DNA from: Bordetella parapertussis
GTDB taxonomy: Bacteria > Pseudomonadota > Gammaproteobacteria > Burkholderiales > CAIKXV01
Direction of reading: 5' to 3'
Length of the DNA stretch: 18,692 nucleotides
Assembly (NCBI GenBank): GCA_945877995.1
Contig: CAMDXD010000020.1
Location: 1 to 18,692, forward strand
Below, piece by piece: positions 6,814-14,971 of this stretch (within the stretch, counting starts at the first letter, position 1; every line of letters starts with the position of its first letter). Below the pieces are notes generated by a model. That model was given only the letters and a program-made list of their open reading frames with translations. It was not told the origin of the DNA and did not search any database. The position numbers were made by a program, and so were the translations under genes.

Positions 6814-8658
6814 TCACGCCGGCAGTGCCCGCTGTTCCTGCTGCGCCCACAGCCCCGCATACACGCCGCCCAGTGCCAGCAGCTGCGCATGGGTGCCGGC
6901 CTCGACGACGCGGGCACGATCGAACACGACGACATGGTCGGCGCGCGCGGCATCGCGCAGCTGGTGGGTGACCAGCACGGACGTGCGCCCGCCCGAGACA
7001 TCGAGCAGCGTCTGCATGACGGCACGCCCGGTGGCCGGGTCGAGCGCGCTGGTCGGTTCGTCGAGGACCAGGAGCACGGGTTCGCGCACCAGCGCGCGCG
7101 CGATCGCGATGCGCTGGCGCTGTCCGCCCGAGCAGGTGTCGCCCGCCACCAGCGTGCCGTAACCCTCTGGCAGGGAATCGACCCAGGACGCGATGCCGGC
7201 GGCCCGCGCCGCCGCTGCGACCTGCGCGTCGGTTGCATCGAGCCGTCCCGCCCGGATGTTCTCCGCGATCGACGCGTGGAACAGCAGGCTGTCCTGGAAC
7301 ACCGCGCTGACCCCGGACCAGTAGGCCTGCAGGTCCGCCTGCGCGAGGTCCAGACCGTCGACCAGCACACGGCCGGCGCGGGGTTGCTGCAGGCCGAGCA
7401 GCAACTGCAGGGCGGTGCTCTTGCCGGAGCCGCTCGCACCGACGAACGCGGTCATGCGCCCAGCCGCGATCCCGAACGACGCATCGCCGAGCTGGTCGGC
7501 CGGCGCGGGCGCGTCATCGGCGGTCGCATCGACGGCATAGCGGAAGCTCACCTGCTCGAAGGCCATCGCGGGTGGCTGTTGGAGGCTTGCGGTGCGCAGG
7601 GTGCCTTCCTCCGTGCCGCGGGGCACGATCGCGGCACCCGGCAGCGCAGGCCCGGCCGGCATCTCGAGCAGCTCCGTGATGCGGCGCATGCCGGCCGATG
7701 CACCGATCAGCCCCGGCATCGCGGCGGTGAGCGAGTAGGTGTGGGCGGCGAGGCTCGAGAACAGCAGGTAGAACGCGATCAGCCCGCCCGGCGTCATGTC
7801 GCCGCGCACGACCATCCAGCAACCGAGCGCCAGCACCACCAGGTCGATCAGTTCGATCGCGATCCATGGCACGCGATGGCTGAAGTAGCTGAACACGTTG
7901 TAGCGCAACGACGCGCCGATGATGCGCTGGTTGTGCGTACCGAACCGCTGCGCTGCGAGTGCGTGCAGGCCGAACACGCGCAGCACGATCTGGTTCGCGA
8001 GGTTCTCCTGCAGGTGCGTGGCCAGCGCGCCGACCGCGGTCTTCGCCGCATAGCTCTCGCGCGCGGCCAGCGGGGTGAGGGAGCGCGGACCGATCAGCGC
8101 CAGCGGCAGCAGGACGATGCCGGCGAGCGCGAGGCGCCAGTCGCTCCACAGCAGCAGCGCGAGTGCGAGCACGACACCGCAGGCTGCCGTCGCCACGTAG
8201 CCGAGCGACCAGAGCGCGGGCTCGACGCTGCCGGCATCGCTGGTGATGCGCGTGATCAGGTCGCCATGCGTCGACGTGCGCAGCCTGGACAGCGGGAGGC
8301 GCTGGGTGTGTTCGAACAGACGCGCCCGTACCTCGCCCGGTACCGATGCGCACAACTTCGCCTGGAGGTACTCGTGCAGCAGCGCAGCGCCGCCAGAGAC
8401 GACGGCCGCCACCAGCAGCAGCACCAGGATCAGTACGACCAGCCCGCCATCGGCCTTAAGCAGCGCGTCATCGACGAGCGTGCCGAACGCCTTGCGCTGG
8501 CCCAGCTGCAGCCCGAGTTCCAACGCCATCAGCAGCCCGATCGTCGCGAGCTGTCCACGATGCGGGCGCAGCAGCGGCGCGAGGCCGCGCCACAGGCTGC
8601 CGACCCAGCCGAAGCCTGCAACCTCTTGCACGGGGGCCGCCGCCGCGCGGTCGGTCAC
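6814..8658 (-). CDS. ABC exporter half-transporter (fused membrane and ATPase domains)
   Basis: The 614-residue protein has an N-terminal membrane domain of about six helices (residues 35-325) and a C-terminal nucleotide-binding domain (365-605). Motifs are complete: Walker A GASGSGKST (407-415), Q-loop Q455, signature SGGQRQR (510-516), Walker B LLVLDEP (529-535) and H-loop His565. The signature begins with Cys509 instead of the usual Leu, an odd but tolerable change. It should act as a homodimer exporting lipids, peptides or drugs across the inner membrane; the substrate is not evident. The start is a GTG whose bases overlap the upstream DUF3426 stop (GTGA), so translation is coupled. It is the last gene of the long minus-strand operon. 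Confidence 0.93.
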   Translation of the reverse strand: MTDRAAAAPVQEVAGFGWVGSLWRGLAPLLRPHRGQLATIGLLMALELGLQLGQRKAFGTLVDDALLKADGGLVVLILVLLLVAAVVSGGAALLHEYLQAKLCASVPGEVRARLFEHTQRLPLSRLRTSTHGDLITRITSDAGSVEPALWSLGYVATAACGVVLALALLLWSDWRLALAGIVLLPLALIGPRSLTPLAARESYAAKTAVGALATHLQENLANQIVLRVFGLHALAAQRFGTHNQRIIGASLRYNVFSYFSHRVPWIAIELIDLVVLALGCWMVVRGDMTPGGLIAFYLLFSSLAAHTYSLTAAMPGLIGASAGMRRITELLEMPAGPALPGAAIVPRGTEEGTLRTASLQQPPAMAFEQVSFRYAVDATADDAPAPADQLGDASFGIAAGRMTAFVGASGSGKSTALQLLLGLQQPRAGRVLVDGLDLAQADLQAYWSGVSAVFQDSLLFHASIAENIRAGRLDATDAQVAAAARAAGIASWVDSLPEGYGTLVAGDTCSGGQRQRIAIARALVREPVLLVLDEPTSALDPATGRAVMQTLLDVSGGRTSVLVTHQLRDAARADHVVVFDRARVVEAGTHAQLLALGGVYAGLWAQQEQRALPA

Positions 8659-9914
8659 GGATAGAAGAGATACAGCCGGTAGCCGACTGGGCGCAGCTCG
8701 GTGGTGTCCAGCGTCAGGCGTATGGAGAACTCATCGCCGGCACGCAGCCCCTTGCGCGCCGGATTGCCGCCGGCCAGGTACTGGTCGGGAAGCAGGACCC
8801 TTCGCGCCAGCGGACGATCCTGTGCATCGGTCAGCGTGACTTCGATCGCCGGGAAAGCGACATCGATCGCAGCCTGGTTGCGCACCGAGGCGGCGAGCTG
8901 GATAAGGTGCGGTTTCGCCGCGTCCACCGCCTGCAGGTCCGAACTTTCGATCACCAGCTGTTCAGCGGTCTTCGGCAGGCCGACCTCGCAGCGGGCGATC
9001 CGGCAGAGATTCTCCAGCAGGGCCCGGCTGGCCGGGTAGTGCGCGGCGATCTGCGTGCGATACGCATACACGACCTGCCCGCCCAGCAGCGCGGCCAGCA
9101 GGATGGACGCGACGATCCAGGTCGCACGGTAGCGTCGCAGCACGACGCACAACAGGCCGAGCAGGGCCGCCGCGAGGGCGACCGGGTATTCGCGCAGCAG
9201 CGTCGCCGGCGACACGCTCGCGACGAGCCCGGCCAGGGGTGTCGGCAGGCGGTCGCCCGCCAGCAGCAGCACAGCCGCCGCCACGGCCAGCAGGAGAGCG
9301 ACGGTGATGCCGACCACGCGCATGCGGCTGGCTGCGGACGTCGTGCCCGGCGGTGGTGCCGGAGTGATCGAATAGTCGGTCAGCTCCGGCGCGAACCGCG
9401 GCGCCGGGTGGGCGATGTCGCCGGAGGGCTGCGGTGGCGGCTGCGGTGGCGGTGGCGGTGGAGGTGGCGGTGGCGGTGGCGGTGGCGGTGGCGGTGGCGG
9501 CTGTGCATCCGCCGTGCCGGGCGGCATATCGGCCGTTGCTGCGCCCGCCGGCAGCGACCCTGCTTCGGGAAGATCCTGCAGGTGGTCGACCACCATCGGT
9601 TCGTTCGACGACCCTGCGTCTACCCGCGGGGCTGGCACATCGGGCGCCCACTCGGCGACGCGCTCGCCACCAGGCGCGTCGCGCAGGGTACCGCCCTCGG
9701 CCAGGGTATCCGGCGCTCGGGTGGCGTCCTGGACCAGCCCGGGTTCGGAGGCCTTCAGTGCCGAATCGGCGACCGTGGTCAACGAGGGAAAGGCATCGAA
9801 TATCGTGCCGCAGCTGCCGCAACGCACCTGCCCGCCAGACGCCTGCAGCTGCGCCGGAGAGACGCGGAACATTGTCAGGCAGGCCGGGTTCGAGCAGCGC
9901 GTGACCAGTGCCAT
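8655..9914 (-). CDS. Zinc-ribbon DUF3426 membrane protein with polyproline tract
   Basis: The 419-residue protein starts with an MJ0042-type zinc ribbon (C7, C12, C32, C35). An acidic linker follows, then 19 consecutive prolines (139-157) and Q-PPP-Q. Hydrophobic segments lie near 199-219, 243-259 and 265-284, and a DUF3426 domain fills the C-terminus (about 285-417, ending GYRLYLFYP). The family usually has one membrane segment; three possible ones here is unusual. The first zinc pair is spaced C-x4-C instead of the common C-x2-C. Function of the family is unknown. TGAGGA overlapping the prmA-to-DUF3426 boundary serves as ribosome site. It is placed between prmA and the ABC gene, as often seen after prmA in Betaproteobacteria. 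Confidence 0.88.
   Translation of the reverse strand: MALVTRCSNPACLTMFRVSPAQLQASGGQVRCGSCGTIFDAFPSLTTVADSALKASEPGLVQDATRAPDTLAEGGTLRDAPGGERVAEWAPDVPAPRVDAGSSNEPMVVDHLQDLPEAGSLPAGAATADMPPGTADAQPPPPPPPPPPPPPPPPPPPQPPPQPSGDIAHPAPRFAPELTDYSITPAPPPGTTSAASRMRVVGITVALLLAVAAAVLLLAGDRLPTPLAGLVASVSPATLLREYPVALAAALLGLLCVVLRRYRATWIVASILLAALLGGQVVYAYRTQIAAHYPASRALLENLCRIARCEVGLPKTAEQLVIESSDLQAVDAAKPHLIQLAASVRNQAAIDVAFPAIEVTLTDAQDRPLARRVLLPDQYLAGGNPARKGLRAGDEFSIRLTLDTTELRPVGYRLYLFYP
9444..9500. repeat. GGTGGC hexanucleotide repeat encoding 19 prolines
   Basis: The plus strand shows near-perfect tandem GGTGGC units with one change (GGAGGT). On the coding strand this gives alternating CCG and CCA proline codons in the DUF3426 gene. 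A six-base unit keeps frame when copies are gained or lost. Such a tract needs EF-P for smooth translation. Confidence 0.9.
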
Positions 9915-9923
9915 GGGTCGTCC

Positions 9924-10835
9924 TCAGCGCACGCGCATGCCGGCGAGCAGCGCCCAGCCGTCCAGGGTGCGCACCGTCCTGAGTTCGCAACCGGGCGCAT
10001 AGACCGCGGCGATCTGCTCCGCCTGGCTGTCCAGCAGGCCGGCCAGTGCGATCATGCCGCCCGGCCGGACCTGTGCCGCGAGCAGCGGCGCCAGCGCCAT
10101 CAAAGGCCTGGCGAGAATGTTGGCGACCACCAGGTCGTATCCCGCCGCATCGCCGGCATCGTCGGGCAGGCAGAATGTCGCACCGTGGATGCCGTTGGCG
10201 ATCGCATTGGCCGCGGCGGTGGTCACCGCCTCGGGATCGATGTCGATGCCACTGACCTTCGCGGCACCGAGCCTGGCCGCGCCGATCGCGAGCACGCCCG
10301 AACCGCATCCGTAGTCCAGCACCGATTCGCCACCACGCAGGGTCGCGGCCAGCCATTCGAGGCACAGCCGGGTGGTGGGGTGGCTTCCGGAGCCAAACGC
10401 ACGCCCCGGGTCGATCACCAGGTTGATCGCGGCAGGGTCGGGCGGCTGGTGCCAGGTCGGCACGATCCACAGCCGGTCTGTGATGCGGATCGGCTCGAAC
10501 TCGCGCTGGGTGAGCGCGACCCAGTCGGCATCCGCCACCGTGCGCGTGCCGCTCATCGCCGAAGGATCGATCGCGCATTCGGCGAGCGCCGGCCCGACGA
10601 GCGCCTCGGCCTGCGCCGCATCCTCGAACAGTGCGGCGAGCCGCGCGCGCTGCCAGCGGATCGGCCGCAACGGCTCGTTCCATTCGCCGGGCTCGTCGAA
10701 CACCGCCTGCTCATCGGGCGTGCCGGCCAGCGCATCGCCGACATCGATCGCGAGGGCCCCGGCCTCCAGCAGCGCATCACCGAGCAGATCGGCCTGCCCG
10801 GGCGTGACTTCGAAGGTGACGGCGGTCAGCGGCAT
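9924..10835 (-). CDS. prmA: Ribosomal protein L11 methyltransferase
   Basis: PrmA trimethylates ribosomal protein L11 with S-adenosylmethionine. The 303-residue protein has the N-terminal substrate-recognition domain (1-100) and a class I methyltransferase domain. Motifs are PGRAFGSGSHPTT (143-155), VLDYGCGSGVLAI (172-184), acidic D198/D200 for SAM ribose, and ANILARPL (238-245). I chose ATG 10835 (MPLTAVTFEV), 13 bp after the accC stop, because that is the normal family start; an upstream in-frame start at 10931 would add 32 unrelated residues inside accC. Position after accBC is a standard proteobacterial order. Confidence 0.95.
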   Translation of the reverse strand: MPLTAVTFEVTPGQADLLGDALLEAGALAIDVGDALAGTPDEQAVFDEPGEWNEPLRPIRWQRARLAALFEDAAQAEALVGPALAECAIDPSAMSGTRTVADADWVALTQREFEPIRITDRLWIVPTWHQPPDPAAINLVIDPGRAFGSGSHPTTRLCLEWLAATLRGGESVLDYGCGSGVLAIGAARLGAAKVSGIDIDPEAVTTAAANAIANGIHGATFCLPDDAGDAAGYDLVVANILARPLMALAPLLAAQVRPGGMIALAGLLDSQAEQIAAVYAPGCELRTVRTLDGWALLAGMRVR

Positions 10836-10848
10836 GGCAAGGGCCCGG

Positions 10849-12210
10849 TCAGGCGGCTTCGCCCTTGCGATGCTTGCCAACCTTTTCTTCGAGGTAATGG
10901 ATGTTCGAGCCGCCCTGCATGAAACGGGCATCGACCATCAGGTCGCGGTGCAGCGGCAGGTTCGTCCGGATACCGTCGACCACCATCTCGGAGAGCGCGC
11001 TGCGCATCCGCGCGATCGCCTGGTCACGCGTATCGCCGTAGGCAATCAGCTTGCCGATCAGCGAGTCGTAGTGTGGCGGGACCACGTAGTTGTTGTACAC
11101 ATGGGAATCGACGCGAATGCCCGGCCCGCCCGGCGGATGGTAGAAGGTGATGCGCCCGGGCGAAGGCACGAAACTGTAGGGATCCTCGGCGTTGATCCTG
11201 CACTCGATCGCGTGCCCCTTCGGCACGATGTCGCGCTGGCGCAGGGCCATCCGTTCACCGGCGGCGATGCGGATCTGCATCTGCACGATGTCCACGCCGG
11301 TGATCATCTCGGACACCGGATGCTCGACCTGCACCCGCGTATTCATCTCGATGAAATAGAACTGGCCGCCCTGGTACAGGAACTCGAACGTGCCCGCGCC
11401 GCGGTAGCGGATGCGCTTGCAGGCCTCGATGCAGCGGTCGAAGATGCGCGCCCTGACCCGGTCGCTGATCAGCGGTGCCGGCGCTTCCTCGACGATCTTC
11501 TGGTGCCGGCGCTGCATCGAGCAGTCGCGGTCGCCCAGGTGCACCGAGTTGCCGTGCTCGTCGGACAGCACCTGCACCTCGACATGGCGCGGGTCTTCCA
11601 GGAACTTCTCGAGGTAGACATCGGCCTGGCCGAAGGCCGCCTTCGCCTCCGAGCGGGTCATCGTCACGGCGTTGAGCAACGCCGCCTCAGTATGCACCAC
11701 GCGCATCCCGCGGCCACCGCCGCCCCCCGCCGCCTTGATGATCACCGGGTAGCCGACCGACCGCGCGATCTTCACGATCTCGACACCGTCCTCGGGCAGC
11801 GCCCCCTCGGATCCCGGCACCAGCGGCACGCCGGCCTTCTTCATCGCGGCCTTCGCGTTCACCTTGTCGCCCATCAGCCGGATGGTCTCGGGCCGTGGCC
11901 CGACGAACACGAAACCGCTCTGTTCGACCCGCTCGGCGAAATCGGCGTTCTCGGACAGGAAGCCGTAGCCGGGGTGGATCGCTTCGGCGTCGGTCACTTC
12001 GGCCGCGCTGATGATCGCCGGGATGTTCAGGTAGGAATGGGTGGGCGAGGCCGGACCGATGCACACCGACTCGTCGGCCAGACGCACGTACTTGGCGTCG
12101 GAATCGGCTTCGGAATGCACCGCCACGGTCTTCACGCCGAGTTCCCGGCAGGCGCGCTGGATGCGCAGTGCGATCTCGCCCCGGTTGGCGATCAGGATCT
12201 TTTCGAACAT
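10849..12210 (-). CDS. accC: Acetyl-CoA carboxylase, biotin carboxylase subunit
   Basis: AccC carboxylates the biotin carried on AccB using ATP and bicarbonate, the first half of the committed step of fatty acid synthesis. The 453-residue protein is full length. It shows MFEKILIANRGEIA, HPGYGFLSEN (79-88), the ATP-grasp glycine loop GGGGGRGM (162-169), Cys230 and Lys238, Glu276 and EMNTRVQVEHPV (288-299). It begins 6 bp after the accB stop, the usual accBC pairing. Nothing is degraded. Confidence 0.98.
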   Translation of the reverse strand: MFEKILIANRGEIALRIQRACRELGVKTVAVHSEADSDAKYVRLADESVCIGPASPTHSYLNIPAIISAAEVTDAEAIHPGYGFLSENADFAERVEQSGFVFVGPRPETIRLMGDKVNAKAAMKKAGVPLVPGSEGALPEDGVEIVKIARSVGYPVIIKAAGGGGGRGMRVVHTEAALLNAVTMTRSEAKAAFGQADVYLEKFLEDPRHVEVQVLSDEHGNSVHLGDRDCSMQRRHQKIVEEAPAPLISDRVRARIFDRCIEACKRIRYRGAGTFEFLYQGGQFYFIEMNTRVQVEHPVSEMITGVDIVQMQIRIAAGERMALRQRDIVPKGHAIECRINAEDPYSFVPSPGRITFYHPPGGPGIRVDSHVYNNYVVPPHYDSLIGKLIAYGDTRDQAIARMRSALSEMVVDGIRTNLPLHRDLMVDARFMQGGSNIHYLEEKVGKHRKGEAA

Positions 12211-12216
12211 GTCCGG

Positions 12217-12669
<453 letters not shown>

Positions 12670-12682
12670 CCGGCTTACCCCT

Positions 12683-13210
12683 TTATTCTTCTGGAATCAG
12701 CGTCGCGATCGCGTGATCGAGTGCTGCGCGGTAGCTGCCCGCGCCGAGCCCGGTGATCACTCCGACGGCGATGTCGCTGAGGTACGAGTGGTGGCGGAAC
12801 GCCTCGCGGGCGAACACGTTGGACAGGTGGACTTCGATGAACGGGATCGCCACCCCCGACAGCGCATCGCGCAGCGCGACGCTGGTGTGCGTATAGGCAC
12901 CCGCGTTGATCAGGATGTAATGGACCCGGTCGCGGCCCGCCTGCTGGATACGATCGACCAGTTCGCCTTCATGGTTGCTCTGGAACGTGGCTACCTGCAC
13001 GCCGGCCGTGTGGCCGCGATCGACCAGCGAGCGGTCGATTTCCGCCAGCGTGGTCCGGCCGTACACAGCGGGCTCGCGGGTACCGAGCAGGTTCAGGTTG
13101 GGGCCGTGCACGACGAGTACCGATTTCACGTGCAGCGGCGATACGCCGCCCCGTGCCGGACGGTATGCGGACGACGCGCGGGACGCGGCAGACGACGCGG
13201 GCTGGGTCAT
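12683..13210 (-). CDS. aroQ: Type II 3-dehydroquinate dehydratase
   Basis: AroQ dehydrates 3-dehydroquinate in the shikimate pathway. Motifs with numbering from ATG 13210 are GPNLNLLGTREP (36-47), the catalytic Tyr50, QSNHEG (77-82), INAGAYTHTS (101-110) and EVHLSN (126-131) with catalytic His128. The 175-residue version has a 28-residue Ser/Ala-rich extension. A GTG at 13129 (VKSVLVVHGPN) would give 148 residues, the normal family length. GGAGG lies 14 bases before the ATG, a long spacing, so the start is uncertain. The enzyme call is secure. Confidence 0.95.
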   Translation of the reverse strand: MTQPASSAASRASSAYRPARGGVSPLHVKSVLVVHGPNLNLLGTREPAVYGRTTLAEIDRSLVDRGHTAGVQVATFQSNHEGELVDRIQQAGRDRVHYILINAGAYTHTSVALRDALSGVAIPFIEVHLSNVFAREAFRHHSYLSDIAVGVITGLGAGSYRAALDHAIATLIPEE

Positions 13211-13277
13211 GGGCGCGCAGTGTGCCTCCGGTGGCGGGATCTGTCCAGTTTTCCCGCGATCTGCGGGGATTCCCTGA

Positions 13278-13835
13278 CTACAGCAGCTTTTCGATGATCG
13301 GCGCGAGCGTGGCTTCCGTGTAGATGCCAGTCCGTCTGGCGACGATCTTCCCGGTGCGGTCGAATACGACCGTATATGGCAGCAAATCGCCCGGATTTCC
13401 CGCCTGGCGCGCAAGTTCGAACATCGACATGTCGCCGACCAGCAGCGGATAGTTGACCCCGATCTCGCCCGCGAAGCGGCTGACCCGCTCCGGTTTGTCG
13501 ATGGCAATACCGACAAAAGTAAGTCCCTGCTTACCATAGCGGTCTTGCATCTTCACGAAGTGTGGCATCTCCTCGCGGCACGGGACGCACCAGGTCGCCC
13601 AGAAATTCGCGACGATCACCTGCCCTTTCCACTGGGAAAACGCCTGCGGCGTGCCGGCCGGATCCGGCAGGGTGGTCGCAAAGAAAGCCGCAGCCGCCTC
13701 GGCCATGCCCGGGACATCGCGGCCGTAGCCATCGCGCCAGTGGCGCAACGCGAACAGACCTCCGGCCATCCCGGCACCTGCTGCGGCGATTGCGGTCACC
13801 CCGAGGAGCGCGCGGCGACGGAAAACGGGATTCAT
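13278..13835 (-). CDS. TlpA-like thiol-disulfide oxidoreductase
   Basis: The 185-residue protein has an N-terminal signal or anchor, FRRRALLGVTAIAAAG, whose RR-x-LLG look suggests a possible Tat-like export signal. A thioredoxin fold follows with VIVANFWATW and the active site WCVPC (82-86). The cis-proline is P153 in LLPYT. TlpA/ResA-type proteins reduce disulfides in exported proteins, for example apocytochromes. The ATG overlaps the broken cutA stop (ATGA), showing an older translational coupling. The aroQ gene follows 67 bp downstream. The exact partner protein is unknown. Confidence 0.92.
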   Translation of the reverse strand: MNPVFRRRALLGVTAIAAAGAGMAGGLFALRHWRDGYGRDVPGMAEAAAAFFATTLPDPAGTPQAFSQWKGQVIVANFWATWCVPCREEMPHFVKMQDRYGKQGLTFVGIAIDKPERVSRFAGEIGVNYPLLVGDMSMFELARQAGNPGDLLPYTVVFDRTGKIVARRTGIYTEATLAPIIEKLL

Positions 13836-14027
13836 CGATGACCTGCTTGCGCTATTACTTCGGTTTGACAGTCGTCATCTGCATCGATCGTCTCCGAAAC
13901 GACCCATTGGAGATAACCGGGCAGCGCATGCGTCACGGGAATGGCTACGATCTCCGGCAGGTCGTACGGATGCAGCCGGCGCATCGGGCATCGTCGTCAT
14001 CACCAGCAACATGTCGGCTCCGCCCAT
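13832..14027 (-). pseudogene. cutA: cutA with internal deletion and frameshift
   Basis: ATG 14027, preceded by GGGGG, starts MGGADMLLVMTTMPDA, the normal N-terminus of CutA. Straight after, in another frame, comes the normal CutA C-terminus RRLHPYDLPEIVAIPV and GYLQWVVSET. It ends at a TGA (13834-13832) that overlaps the tlpA-like ATG. The middle of the protein, about 60 residues of the usual 105-115, is missing, and the two ends differ in frame. CutA proteins are trimeric, ferredoxin-like proteins linked to divalent metal tolerance. No functional product is likely. An assembly error at the junction near 13980 is the main alternative. Confidence 0.75.
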
Positions 14028-14039
14028 CGATGCCCCCGC

Positions 14040-14942
14040 TCAGGCCGCGGCGCGCGGGACGATCCCGGCCGCCCGCGCAGCCTCTGCCACGCCCGCATGC
14101 ACCGTAGGATAGCGAAGACCGATCCGCAGTTCCCGTTTCAGGCGGCCGTTCGTCAATTGCCGGGACTCGCGCATGAACGACAGCAGCGGTGCCGAGAGCT
14201 CTGCCTCCGCCTGCGCGCGGCTGATCCGCCGCGGACGCGTCAATCCGAACTGATCGGCGACCAGATCGAAGTAGTCGCCCATCCGCATCGCGCTGTCGTC
14301 GCCGGTGTTGCAGATACGGGAGGGCCGTCCGGCGACCAGCGCCCGGACGACGATATGCGCCAGGTCGTCGGCATGGATATGGTTCGAGAATGAATCCTCT
14401 TCGGCGCGGATCGCGGGCGTTCCCTGGCGAAGGCGCGCCAGCGGTAGCCGGTCGGCGGCGTAGATGCCAGGCACCCGAAGCACGGAAACCGTCACCCGGC
14501 TGCGCCGTCCCCAGGACCGCAGCCGGTCTTCCGCGTCGGCTCGACGGACGGCGCGCGGGCTGGAAGGCCGGATCGGGCGCGTCTCCGGCACCGCTTCGCC
14601 ACCACAGTCACCATAGACCCCGGTGGTACTCAGGTAGACAAGGCGCTGTGGTAGATTCTGTGCGCATGAAAGCGCGGCGATCAGGTCTCTGGTGCGTGTA
14701 TCGACGCGACCCTCTCCAGGCGGCGGTGCGCTGTGCAATACATCATCGGGCAGGCCGGCCAGCACCCGGAGTGAATACGGTCGGTCGAGATCGCCTTGAA
14801 TCGGTACGACGCCCATCGAACGAAGCATCTGCGCACTGGATTCGCTGCGCGCAAGGGCGAAAATCGTCGAATACCGCGATTTCAGAACAGGCAGTGCCCT
14901 TCGGGCGACATCTCCGCAACCGATGATCAATAATCGCTTCAT
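14040..14942 (-). CDS. YeeZ-like NAD(P)-binding SDR family protein
   Basis: The 300-residue protein starts MKRLLIIGCGDVARR, a Rossmann nucleotide-binding loop (G8-x-G10-x-x-A13). It then has LVYLSTTGVYGD (101-112), the extended-SDR active-site strand, and later FSNHIHADDLA, typical of the epimerase/YeeZ group. Substrate is unknown. I use ATG 14942; an adjacent TTG upstream is not needed. Its stop lies 12 bp before the cutA remnant, so it heads the operon. It is divergent from the ferredoxin-reductase gene with only 29 bp between start codons. Confidence 0.85.
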   Translation of the reverse strand: MKRLLIIGCGDVARRALPVLKSRYSTIFALARSESSAQMLRSMGVVPIQGDLDRPYSLRVLAGLPDDVLHSAPPPGEGRVDTRTRDLIAALSCAQNLPQRLVYLSTTGVYGDCGGEAVPETRPIRPSSPRAVRRADAEDRLRSWGRRSRVTVSVLRVPGIYAADRLPLARLRQGTPAIRAEEDSFSNHIHADDLAHIVVRALVAGRPSRICNTGDDSAMRMGDYFDLVADQFGLTRPRRISRAQAEAELSAPLLSFMRESRQLTNGRLKRELRIGLRYPTVHAGVAEAARAAGIVPRAAA

Positions 14943-14971
14943 CAAGGCAGTGTAGCGGATACCCCGGCACG

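Noticed and set aside
6889..8664. Plus-strand open frame opposite the ABC gene
   Set aside because: The minus-strand frame has complete ABC motifs; the antisense product is unrecognisable and rich in Arg, Gln and His.
8907..10922. Long plus-strand open frame opposite DUF3426 and prmA
   Set aside because: Antisense shadow; its Arg/Trp repeat comes from the GGTGGC repeat and not from a protein family.
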